Origin: Nocardia sp. NBC_00508
Lineage (GTDB): Bacteria; Actinomycetota; Actinomycetes; Mycobacteriales; Mycobacteriaceae
Reading direction: 5' to 3'
Assembly (NCBI RefSeq): GCF_036346875.1
Contig: NZ_CP107852.1
Span: 4,526,001-4,590,000 of the forward strand
DNA length: 64,000 bases
The notes under the pieces were generated by a model that did not search any database, was not told where the DNA came from, and saw only the letters and a list, made by a program, of their open reading frames with translations. Positions 47,233 to 55,234 of the stretch are shown in pieces; positions within the stretch are counted from its first letter, which is position 1, and each line of letters opens with the position of its first letter. The translations under genes were made by a program, and so were the position numbers.

Positions 47233-49357
47233 TCGCACCCGAGTTGCGCTGCACCGGCCACTGATCCTCGATCGGGCCGATCCGGCCGACGCCCGAACTC
47301 TCGCCGCGCTGCGCGACGATCCACGCATCGAATTCACCGACCTGCGCGAGTTGCTGCGTGCTGAACTCGGCAAAATGGTTGCCGCACCGGATATTTCGGA
47401 GGGCCCCGAGGCGGATCGGTGGATCTACTATCCGTGGCGCGCCGCGGTGATCGGATTGCCGGGCAGGCGAACATTCCGAATGATTCGGCTGGATCGCAAC
47501 CGGAACAAACTCACCAGAGCGGAACAGGATCGGCTGGCCGAAACTACGATCGGGATCATCGGACAAAGCGCCGGACACTCGATTGCGCATCTGCTCGCAC
47601 TCGAAGGTGTTTGCGGCGGGTTGCGTTTGGCCGATCTGGACGAAATCGAGTTGTCCAATCTCAATCGGGTTCCGGGAACGCTGTTCGACATCGGCATCAA
47701 CAAAGCGGTCGTGACCGCACGGCGTATTGCCGAACTGGATCCCTATCTGCCGGTGGAAATCTTCATTGCGGGAGTCGACGAGAATTCGGTGGACGCGTTC
47801 CTGGACGGTCTGTCGGTCGTCGTCGAGGAATGTGATTCTCTCGATATGAAGCTCGTGATCCGTGAGGCGGCGGCGCGGCACCGCATTCCGTTGCTCATGG
47901 AGACGAGCGACCGCGGTTTGCTGGATGTCGAGCGTTTCGATCGCGAACCGCAGCGCCCGGCATTTCACGGTTTGCTCGGCGACATTCGTGCCGCGGATCT
48001 GCGCGGTCTGACGCCGAGGGAGAAGGCGCCGTTCGTGGTGAAGCTGCTCGGCACCGCAGGGTTGTCGCCGCGGCTCGGCGCGAGCATGGTCGAAGTCGGG
48101 GAGACGGTGACCAGCTGGCCGCAGCTGGGCGGCGACGTCACCCTCGGCGCCGCGAGTGCGGTCGCCGCGGTGCGGCGCATCGGCTTGGGCATGAAGCTGG
48201 ATTCCGGCCGCGTCCGGGTGGATGTGGAACGGCATCTCGACGAGTTGGCCGATCCACCGGCGGCCGACGAACCGGCGTGGGCCGAGGTGACGTCCGAATC
48301 GGTCGCCGGGCCCGTCGACAGCGTGCTGGCCTGCGCACAGCGGGCGCCGTCCGGCGGAAACATGCAGCCATGGTCGCTGCGCGTGGGGGCGAGCGACATC
48401 CATATCGAGCTGGCGCCGGAGTACAGCTCCGCGATGGATGTCGGCTATCGCGGCAGCGCCGTCGCGCTCGGCGCGGCCCTGTACAACGCGCGGGTCGCCG
48501 CGGCCGCGCACGGCATCCTCGGCCCGTACGAGTTCATCGAGGGTGCTCCGGGGTCCGGCGAGCTCGTCGCGCGCCTCCTGCTGGGCGGCGACCGGAATAC
48601 GGAACTGGCCGCCGACTATCCCCGGGTGCTGCGCCGCGCGACCAATCGCCGGGTCGGTACCGGCGCCCCGCTCGCCGACGGCGTACTGGATTCCCTTGCC
48701 GCGGTCGCCGAATCGGTTGGTGCACATCTGCGCGCGGTGGTGGATCGTCCGAAAATCGAAGAAGCTGCGCGTTTGCTGGGTGATTCTGATCGAATTCGCT
48801 ATCTCACGCCCCGTTTATACGAGGAAATGCTCGCCGAAGTGCGGTGGCCGGACGACGATCCGGACACCGGGATCGATGCCCGGAGCCTCGAACTCACCGA
48901 CGACGAGTGGGCGGCGTTCGAGATAACCACTCGCGCCGACGTCATGGCGCAGCTGCGATCCTGGTCGGGCGGTGCGGCTCTGGGAAAATACACCGGCGAC
49001 CGGGTGCGGTCCAGCTCCGCCATTCTGGCCGTGACATTCGACGCCGCCGGCCCCGGGTTGCGCCACTATGCGGAGGCGGGCGCGGCGGTCGCGCAGGTTT
49101 GGGTGCAGGCCGAACACCTCGGATTGTGTGTGCAACCGATTTCACCGGTATACCTGTATGCCCGACGCCCGGGCGAACTTACCGCGATTTCCCCCGACTT
49201 CGCGGATACACTAGCGTCACTTCAGCGTCGTTTCCTGAACCTGCTGGAAGTGCCTGAGCATGAGACCATGGCGTTGGTGCTTCGCCTGAGCTACGCCTCC
49301 GCCGCCACCGTACGCAGTAGGCGGCGTCCGGTGCTCGGCGTGGACACCAGTAGTTAA
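47216..49357 (+). CDS. E1-like (ThiF/MoeB) and nitroreductase fusion, MoeY-like
   Basis: From GTG 47216 (GGAGGA six nt upstream) the protein is 713 residues. Part one (about 95-330) is an E1/ThiF Rossmann domain: IGIIGQSAGHSIAHLLALEG in place of GxGGxG, RLADLDEIELSNLNRVPGTL with the Asp-rich strand and Arg, and FDIGINKAVV. Part two (about 370-690) is an FMN nitroreductase fold: LACAQRAPSGGNMQPWSL, a typical SGGNxQPW start. The E1 part would adenylate a carboxylate and the second part reduce or oxidise an amide or ring. Rv1355c (MoeY) has the same arrangement from memory. It overlaps the acyltransferase-like gene and is followed by the c-di-GMP enzyme after 16 bp. Confidence 0.85.
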   Translation: MDMACDRTRVALHRPLILDRADPADARTLAALRDDPRIEFTDLRELLRAELGKMVAAPDISEGPEADRWIYYPWRAAVIGLPGRRTFRMIRLDRNRNKLTRAEQDRLAETTIGIIGQSAGHSIAHLLALEGVCGGLRLADLDEIELSNLNRVPGTLFDIGINKAVVTARRIAELDPYLPVEIFIAGVDENSVDAFLDGLSVVVEECDSLDMKLVIREAAARHRIPLLMETSDRGLLDVERFDREPQRPAFHGLLGDIRAADLRGLTPREKAPFVVKLLGTAGLSPRLGASMVEVGETVTSWPQLGGDVTLGAASAVAAVRRIGLGMKLDSGRVRVDVERHLDELADPPAADEPAWAEVTSESVAGPVDSVLACAQRAPSGGNMQPWSLRVGASDIHIELAPEYSSAMDVGYRGSAVALGAALYNARVAAAAHGILGPYEFIEGAPGSGELVARLLLGGDRNTELAADYPRVLRRATNRRVGTGAPLADGVLDSLAAVAESVGAHLRAVVDRPKIEEAARLLGDSDRIRYLTPRLYEEMLAEVRWPDDDPDTGIDARSLELTDDEWAAFEITTRADVMAQLRSWSGGAALGKYTGDRVRSSSAILAVTFDAAGPGLRHYAEAGAAVAQVWVQAEHLGLCVQPISPVYLYARRPGELTAISPDFADTLASLQRRFLNLLEVPEHETMALVLRLSYASAATVRSRRRPVLGVDTSS

Positions 49358-49373
49358 CGCGATCGGAGACAAT

Positions 49374-51242
49374 GTGCCACGGCGGACACTCGACTCATTG
49401 GTGACTCAGGTCGCCTCCGAGCTCATGGGTGTGGACGCCACGACCATGGTCGCCGCCACCGAGCGAGTGCTCGCTCAATTGGTCGAGTACTTCGACGTGG
49501 ACTTCAGTTATGTGCGACACACCGACCGCGAACGTCGAGCAACCGTGCTCATCGCGGAGTGGCCGCACCGGCAGAACGTGCCCGACCCGGATCCGCTCGG
49601 CGTGATCTACTTCGATGGCGCCGACCCGGTGTTTCGTGCGCTGGAAAACGCGACCGAGCCGCTGATCGCGCGTCCGACCCCGCAGTTCGCCGATTACCAG
49701 GAGACCGTGCGCCGGGCGTCCGGCATCCCGGGGGTCACCTCGGCCGCCGTGCCGCTGCTGTCCAGGGGCGAGCCGACCGGCGCGCTCGGGTTCGTCAAAG
49801 CGGGCGATAGAGAATGGAGCACTCGCGAACTCAACGTGCTGAAGGCAATCGCGGCGCTCTTCGCGCAATTGCAGGCGCGGGTGGTCGCGGAGGAGCGGCT
49901 CCGGTATATCGCGCTGCACGACGATTTGACCGGCCTCGCGAATCGACGTGCGTTGCTCGAGCATATGGAGGACCGACTACGCGCAGGCAGCCCCGGCCCG
50001 GTGGCGGCGTTTTTCCTCGACCTGGATCGCTTGAAAGCACTCAACGATTTCCTCGGTCACACAGCCGGGGACAACTTCATTCGCACGCTCTCGACTCGGC
50101 TGCGGGAGAATCTGGACCCGAACGACATGATCGCCAGACTGGGCGGCGACGAATTCGTCATCGTTCCCGCCAAACCCATGGACGCGGTGGCCGCAGAGTA
50201 CGAGGCCAACCGCATCCAGCAGTTGATCGCCCGGCGCGTCACCGTCGGCGGCGAGTCTGTCAGTCGGGGTGCCAGCGTGGGAGTCGCGCTCGGCATTCCC
50301 GGTGAAACCACCGTCGCCGATGTGCTGCGCCGCGCCGATCATGCGCTGCTGTCGGCGAAGTCGGGCGGTGGCAACGGAGTCGCGGTGTTCACCGACGCCA
50401 TGCGCGCCCAATTCGAGCTCCAGGACGATGTGGAGCTCAATTTGCGCGGCGCGGTGTCGGACGGCTCGCTGTTGCTGCACTATCAGCCCGAGGTCGACCT
50501 GCGCACCGGCCGCATCGTCGCGCTGGAGGCGCTGGTGCGATGGTTGCACCCGACCAGGGGGTTGTTGCCGCCCGCCGCGTTCGTCACCGTGGCCGAGGCC
50601 ACCAACCTGGCCGGTGAGCTGGGGCGCTGGGTGATTCGGTCGGCGTGTGCGCAGTTCGCGGAGTGGCGTCGTCGCGGCATGGCGGGGAATGTCGTAATGC
50701 GGATCAACGTGTCGCCGGTGCAATTGGTCAGCCTCGATTTCGTCGAGCGCATCGAAGACATCCTCCGGCTGTTCGGCATCGACGGAAGCTCGGTGTGTCT
50801 CGAGATCACCGAGCACGTCGTCGTCCAGGATCTGGCCAGGACCCAGGTCACCTTGCGCGGACTGAAGCGAATGGGCGTGCAGATCGCCATCGACGACTTC
50901 GGCACCGGGTACAGCTCGCTGTCGCATCTCAAAGCGCTGCCGGTGGACGCGGTGAAGATCGATCGCGGCTTCGTCCAGCGTCTCGGCGCCAGCACCGACG
51001 ATCTCGCCATCGTGAAATCCATTATCGGCCTAGCCGGTTCGTTCGGGCTGGGCGTCGTCGGCGAGGGCGTGGAGACGGCGGTGGCCGCGCGCACCCTGGT
51101 CGGTCTCGGGTGCTACCGCGCACAGGGTTTTCTGATCGCGCGGCCGATGCCGGCCGAACAGGTCGAATCCCATCTCGCGGCCGGCCGGATTCCGCTCGAC
51201 CTCGATCTTCCCCGAGCCGGTCGCGGGCTGCCCGCGCACTGA
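49374..51242 (+). CDS. GAF-GGDEF-EAL c-di-GMP enzyme
   Basis: The 622-residue protein has an N-terminal GAF domain (about 20-165), a GGDEF domain with intact GGDEF (about 257-261) and a C-terminal EAL domain with EALVRWLHP (385), EITEHV, DDFGTGYSS and GEGVET, all catalytic residues present. The RxxD inhibitory site is not present (DPND at that position). It should both synthesise and hydrolyse c-di-GMP, with the GAF domain as sensor. M. tuberculosis Rv1354c has the same order. It starts at GTG 49374 with GGAG upstream, in the same operon as the E1/nitroreductase gene. Confidence 0.92.
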   Translation: MPRRTLDSLVTQVASELMGVDATTMVAATERVLAQLVEYFDVDFSYVRHTDRERRATVLIAEWPHRQNVPDPDPLGVIYFDGADPVFRALENATEPLIARPTPQFADYQETVRRASGIPGVTSAAVPLLSRGEPTGALGFVKAGDREWSTRELNVLKAIAALFAQLQARVVAEERLRYIALHDDLTGLANRRALLEHMEDRLRAGSPGPVAAFFLDLDRLKALNDFLGHTAGDNFIRTLSTRLRENLDPNDMIARLGGDEFVIVPAKPMDAVAAEYEANRIQQLIARRVTVGGESVSRGASVGVALGIPGETTVADVLRRADHALLSAKSGGGNGVAVFTDAMRAQFELQDDVELNLRGAVSDGSLLLHYQPEVDLRTGRIVALEALVRWLHPTRGLLPPAAFVTVAEATNLAGELGRWVIRSACAQFAEWRRRGMAGNVVMRINVSPVQLVSLDFVERIEDILRLFGIDGSSVCLEITEHVVVQDLARTQVTLRGLKRMGVQIAIDDFGTGYSSLSHLKALPVDAVKIDRGFVQRLGASTDDLAIVKSIIGLAGSFGLGVVGEGVETAVAARTLVGLGCYRAQGFLIARPMPAEQVESHLAAGRIPLDLDLPRAGRGLPAH

Positions 51243-51365
51243 ATCGCTGTTGCCGAGAGCAACCACGCCATGGTGGTGGTCCGGGTCGAATCCCGTTATC
51301 TGTTCTTTCACGGCTGTTCACGCGTCATTCGGCGCAGGTAACCCGATCCGCTGCACGATCGGCGC

Positions 51366-52493
51366 GTGCGCATAGTTCAGCTGGCGAACTTCTACGGCCC
51401 GCGTTCGGGCGGGCTGCGCACCGCGCTGCACCACCTGGGTGAGGGATATGCCGCCGCCGGACACGAAGTGGTGCTGATCGTGCCGGGTCCGCGACGGTCG
51501 GAGGAGATCCTGCCCACCGGGGTGGTGCGGATTACGCTGCCGGCTTTGGCCATTCCGTGGACCGGCGGTTACCGGGCCGCGGACCCGCGCCGGGTGGCCG
51601 ACGTACTGGCAGGGCTGCGGCCCGACGTACTGGAGGTGTCCGACCGGCTGACGCTGCGCGGTTTCGGTCGCTGGGCGCGGCGGCGCGACGTGACCGGCGT
51701 GATGATCTCGCACGAGCGGCTCGACCGGCTGCTCGGCCAGGTGCTGCCCGGTCCGGTGGCGCGCCGCTGCGCGGACGTGGCCAACCGGCATACCGCCACC
51801 GAATACGACATGGTCGTGTGCACCACCCGATTCGCCCGGGAGGAGTTCCTGCGGATCGGTGCTTCGAACGTGGAACTAGTCCCGCTGGGGGTGGATCTGG
51901 AGCTGTTCAGCCCGCGGCGGCGCGATCGCAGGCTGCGGGCGGATCTCGGGGTGCCCGGACATCCGCTGCTGGTGCACTGCGGCCGGTTGTCGGTGGAAAA
52001 GCGGGTGGATCGCAGCATCGAGGCGGTCGGCGCGCTGCGTGCAGCGGGCATCGAGGCCCGCTTGGTGGTGGCGGGAGACGGTCCGCGCCGGGATGCGTTA
52101 CAGCGGCGGGCGCGGATGCTGCCCGAACTGCCGGGCGGGGTGCCCGCCGTGCATTTCACCGGTTTCATCTCCGACCGGGCAATGGTCGCGAAACTGCTTG
52201 CCACTGCGGATGTCTCGCTGGCGCCGGGCCCGCACGAGACGTTCGGGCTGGCCGCGCTGGAGGCGCTCGCGGCGGGTACGCCGGTCGTGGCGAGCCGGTC
52301 CTCGGCACTGGCCGACATCCTGACCGCCGACTGCGGCGCGGTCGCCGCCGACCATCCGTCGGCCTTCGCGCAGGCGGTGACCGACGTGCTGGCCATGCCG
52401 CAAGCCGGACGGCGCCGAGCCGCGCGCAGCCGTGCCGAGCAGTTCACCTGGCCGCGGGCCGTGGCTGGGATGCTCGCAGTGCTAGGCCGCTGA
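51366..52493 (+). CDS. GT4-family glycosyltransferase
   Basis: The 375-residue protein has the GT-B fold: N-terminal MRIVQLANFYGPRSGGLRTA, VLEVSDRLTLRGFGRWARRR, and the C-terminal nucleotide-sugar motif HCGRLSVEKRVDRSIEAVGA with GPHETFGLAALEALAAGTPV (the E-x7-E motif of GT4). It probably transfers a sugar in envelope glycolipid or lipomannan synthesis; the acceptor is unknown. It stands about 120 bp after the c-di-GMP gene and may share its transcript. Confidence 0.88.
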   Translation: MRIVQLANFYGPRSGGLRTALHHLGEGYAAAGHEVVLIVPGPRRSEEILPTGVVRITLPALAIPWTGGYRAADPRRVADVLAGLRPDVLEVSDRLTLRGFGRWARRRDVTGVMISHERLDRLLGQVLPGPVARRCADVANRHTATEYDMVVCTTRFAREEFLRIGASNVELVPLGVDLELFSPRRRDRRLRADLGVPGHPLLVHCGRLSVEKRVDRSIEAVGALRAAGIEARLVVAGDGPRRDALQRRARMLPELPGGVPAVHFTGFISDRAMVAKLLATADVSLAPGPHETFGLAALEALAAGTPVVASRSSALADILTADCGAVAADHPSAFAQAVTDVLAMPQAGRRRAARSRAEQFTWPRAVAGMLAVLGR

Positions 52494-52553
52494 GCGTCCG
52501 CTGGACTTCCCGCGTCGCGGCGGCCGAGGCACTGAAATCCCGCCGTCGAGCGA

Positions 52554-52651
52554 TGCGGGACTTTGCCGAGCAGGTGTGCGCCGAACTCGGCAGCCCGGAC
52601 GCGGTCATGTCCGCCCGGTTCAGCAGGCTGCTGGTTTCGACGGGCAGTTGA
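52554..52651 (+). other. Short protein-like frame after the GT4 gene
   Basis: An ATG at 52554 opens MRDFAEQVCAELGSPDAVMS, then ARFSRLLVSTGS (32 residues). The style is that of a coding tail, and its last 32 bp overlap the 3-prime end of soxR on the other strand. It could be a small gene or the end of a decayed one. No family is recognised. Confidence 0.25.
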
Positions 52652-53105
52652 GGTGCACGTCGAGTACGCGGGCGCCGGGGCCTTCGGCGCCGAGCCGGTC
52701 GTGCTCGTTGACCAGGCGGCAGCTGCCCAGCGAGAGGCAGCCGCAGCCGATGCAGCCAGTGAGGTTGTCGCGGAGGCGAATCAGCTGAGTGATCCGGTCG
52801 TCGAGGTCGGCGCGCCAGACGGTCGACAGGGTCTCCCAGTCCCGCCGGGTGGGGGTACGGCCCTCGGGCAGCTGATCGAGGGCGGCCCTGATCTCGCTCA
52901 GCGGTATGCCGACGCGCTGCGAGATGCGGATGAAGGCAACCCGGCGCAACGTCTCGCGGGTGTATCTCCGCTGATTCCCGCTGGTGCGTCTGCTGGTGAT
53001 GAGCCCTTCGCGTTCGTAGAAGTGCAACGCGGAGACCGCTACTCCACTACGCTCGGAGAGCTGGCCGGGGGTCAGCTCTTTCGCCCGCCAATCGGCTGTC
53101 GACAT
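52620..53105 (-). CDS. soxR: Redox-sensitive transcriptional activator SoxR
   Basis: From ATG 53105 the 161-residue protein is a MerR-family regulator with ELTPGQLSERSGVAVSALHF, FYEREGLI and RRYTRETLRR. It has the [2Fe-2S] ligand set CIGCGCLSLGSC near residue 125. SoxR detects redox-cycling compounds and activates export or detoxification genes. It reads divergently from arcA, with 121 bp between the starts. The C-terminus has extra residues beyond the cysteine cluster. Confidence 0.95.
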   Translation of the reverse strand: MSTADWRAKELTPGQLSERSGVAVSALHFYEREGLITSRRTSGNQRRYTRETLRRVAFIRISQRVGIPLSEIRAALDQLPEGRTPTRRDWETLSTVWRADLDDRITQLIRLRDNLTGCIGCGCLSLGSCRLVNEHDRLGAEGPGARVLDVHLNCPSKPAAC

Positions 53106-53226
53106 GCACACTCCTCCAATCACCCTCAACAATACTTCAGGTTAGGGTGAGCCGAGGGCGGATTCGGCGGCACGGGTGATCGGCAAATTTCGTGCTCTCC
53201 GGGCCGCGGCGAACTACGGTCTGATC

Positions 53227-54516
53227 ATGGGAGCAGATGCTGTGTCCGCGCGGCGCGAGAGTCCAGGGGCGCAGGGACCCGAGCCGGACGATGCGCGCCT
53301 CGCGGTGACCTCTGAAGTCGGTTCGTTGCGCACGGTGCTCTTGCACCGGCCCGGCAACGAGCTGCGCAGGCTGACGCCGCGCAACAACGATCAGCTGCTG
53401 TTCGACGGCATCCCATGGGTGGAACGCGCGCAGCAGGAGCACGACACCTTCGCCGACGTCCTGCGCGAGCGCGGCACCGAGGTGCTGTTGCTGTCGGACC
53501 TGCTGGCCGAGACGCTCGCGGTCAGCGGCGCCGCACGCATCCAGGGCATCTCGGCGGCGGTCGACGCACGCAGGCTCGGGCACGCGCTGGCCGACGAGTT
53601 GGCCGCCTTCCTGCGCGGCGTGCCGGCCAGGGAACTGTCCGAACTCCTGATGACGGGCATGACGTTCGACGAACTGCCGTTCGGGCCGAACACCACCTCG
53701 CTGGTCCGGCGCATGCACCACGGCGCGGACTTCGTCATCGATCCGCTGCCCAATCTGCTGTTCACCAGGGATTCCTCGTTCTGGGTCGGTCCGCGCGTCG
53801 CGATCACCTCGCTCGCACTGCCCGCTCGGAGCCGAGAGACCTCGCTGACCGATCTCATCTACGCCTTCCACCCCCGCTTCCTCGGGGTGCGGCGTGCCTA
53901 CGAATCGCACACCGCTCCGATCGAGGGCGGTGACGTGCTGTTGCTGTCCGAGGGCGTGGTCGCGGTGGGCGTCGGGGAACGCACCTCGCCCGCGGGTGCG
54001 GAAGCGTTGGCCCGCAGCCTGTTCGACGACGATCTCGCACACACCGTGCTGGTGCTGCCGATCGCGCAGACCCGCGCGACCATGCACCTGGACACGGTGT
54101 GCACCATGGTCGACGCCGACGCCGTCGTGATGTACCCGGCGGTGCGCGACTCGCTGTGCGCGTTCACGATTCACAAGGAGGACGACTACGGCGGACGGCA
54201 GGGAAGCGGCCGGGTCAGCATGCGCGGCCCCGATCCGTTTCTGCCCGCCGCCGCCGACGCGATGGGCATCGGCAAGCTGCGGGTGATCGACACCGGGCTG
54301 GACGGGGTCACGGCCGAACGCGAGCAGTGGGACGACGGCAACAACACTCTCGCCCTCGCCCCCGGCGTGGTGGTGGCCTACGAGCGCAACGAGATGACGA
54401 ACGCCAGACTGGAAGACGCGGGCATCGAGGTGCTGCGCATCCCCGGTTCCGAATTGGGTTCCGGACGAGGCGGCCCCCGCTGCCTGTCCTGTCCGCTGTC
54501 CCGAGACGATGTGTGA
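53227..54516 (+). CDS. arcA: Arginine deiminase ArcA
   Basis: The 429-residue enzyme has SLRTVLLHRPGNELRRLTPR, NLLFTRDSSFWVG, GGDVLLLSEGV, MHLDTVCTMVDADAV and the catalytic Cys419 in GGPRCLSCPLSRDDV. It converts L-arginine to citrulline and ammonia. No carbamate kinase or transcarbamylase is adjacent. An in-frame GTG at 53176 would add 17 residues. In M. tuberculosis this is Rv1001. A GntR gene follows with its start near the arcA stop. Confidence 0.95.
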   Translation: MGADAVSARRESPGAQGPEPDDARLAVTSEVGSLRTVLLHRPGNELRRLTPRNNDQLLFDGIPWVERAQQEHDTFADVLRERGTEVLLLSDLLAETLAVSGAARIQGISAAVDARRLGHALADELAAFLRGVPARELSELLMTGMTFDELPFGPNTTSLVRRMHHGADFVIDPLPNLLFTRDSSFWVGPRVAITSLALPARSRETSLTDLIYAFHPRFLGVRRAYESHTAPIEGGDVLLLSEGVVAVGVGERTSPAGAEALARSLFDDDLAHTVLVLPIAQTRATMHLDTVCTMVDADAVVMYPAVRDSLCAFTIHKEDDYGGRQGSGRVSMRGPDPFLPAAADAMGIGKLRVIDTGLDGVTAEREQWDDGNNTLALAPGVVVAYERNEMTNARLEDAGIEVLRIPGSELGSGRGGPRCLSCPLSRDDV

Positions 54517-54523
54517 GTACGCC

Positions 54524-54883
54524 ATGTTCACCATCACGGTGTCGCACGAGTCGCCCGTGCCGCCCTACGAGCAGCTGCGCCTCGGCATCATCGCCCAGGT
54601 GCGGTCCGGCGGGCTGACAGCCGGAACCAAGATCCCGACCGTCCGCGCACTGGCCGCCCAGCTCGGCCTGGCCCCGAACACGGTGGCGCGGGCGTACCGC
54701 GAGCTGGAGGCCGACGGAGTGGTCGAAACCCGGGGCAGGCAGGGATCGTTCATCGGGTCGTCGGGTGACCCGACCCGGGACGTGGCGGGCCGGGCGGCCA
54801 CCGCATACGTCGCGACGGTGCGCCGATTGGGGTTGGACGACGCCGCCGCTCTGCGATACGTGCAGGCGGCGCTGGAGTCCTGA
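54524..54883 (+). CDS. GntR-family regulator, YtrA-like
   Basis: The 119-residue protein is a GntR winged helix: VPPYEQLRLGIIAQVRSGGL, TVRALAAQLGLAPNTVARAY, RELEADGVVETRGRQGSFIG, and a short helical C-terminus. This is the YtrA subfamily. An upstream in-frame ATG (54509) overlaps the arcA stop and may be used, which would couple translation with arcA. No adjacent ABC transporter is present. Confidence 0.9.
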   Translation: MFTITVSHESPVPPYEQLRLGIIAQVRSGGLTAGTKIPTVRALAAQLGLAPNTVARAYRELEADGVVETRGRQGSFIGSSGDPTRDVAGRAATAYVATVRRLGLDDAAALRYVQAALES

Positions 54884-55010
54884 CGAGCAGCGGCGGCGCT
54901 CCGTACCCGCGCGATCCGAATCTCGCTGCACATCGATGCGGTCCCAGCGGCCTGCTCTCAGGATCGGCACCCCACACCTGGTGCCGCAGCTGCCGCCTCA
55001 CGCAACCACA

Positions 55011-55222
55011 AGGCCCGACTCCCGTTTTCGAGCGCAGCGAGACCGAGCGTTGTTCGTTCGCGGTCGGGCTCGCGTCTGAGTGGCTGCCGTGTCTGCGACG
55101 AAGCCGCCAGTAGCGGTCGCTAGCCCACAGGGGTGTCGGCGAGCATAGGTGCTGTGGTTTCCGCATTGCGTGACCACTGGGCCCGACTCCCGTTTTCGAG
55201 CGTAGCGAGACCGAGCATTGCA
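55011..55222. repeat. 167-bp repeat family, second locus, inverted
   Basis: On the minus strand this reads as the repeat at 3576-4016. CGTTTTCGAG (reverse of CTCGAAAACG) occurs at 55023 and 55191, 168 bp apart, with GCCCGACTCC before each. GTGCTGTGGTTTCCGCA and GCATTGCGTGACCACTGG also match. A third partial copy lies at 54990-55020. It sits between the GntR and Pmt genes, which face each other. No gene is seen in this stretch. Confidence 0.85.
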
Positions 55223-55234
55223 AATCAAACACAG

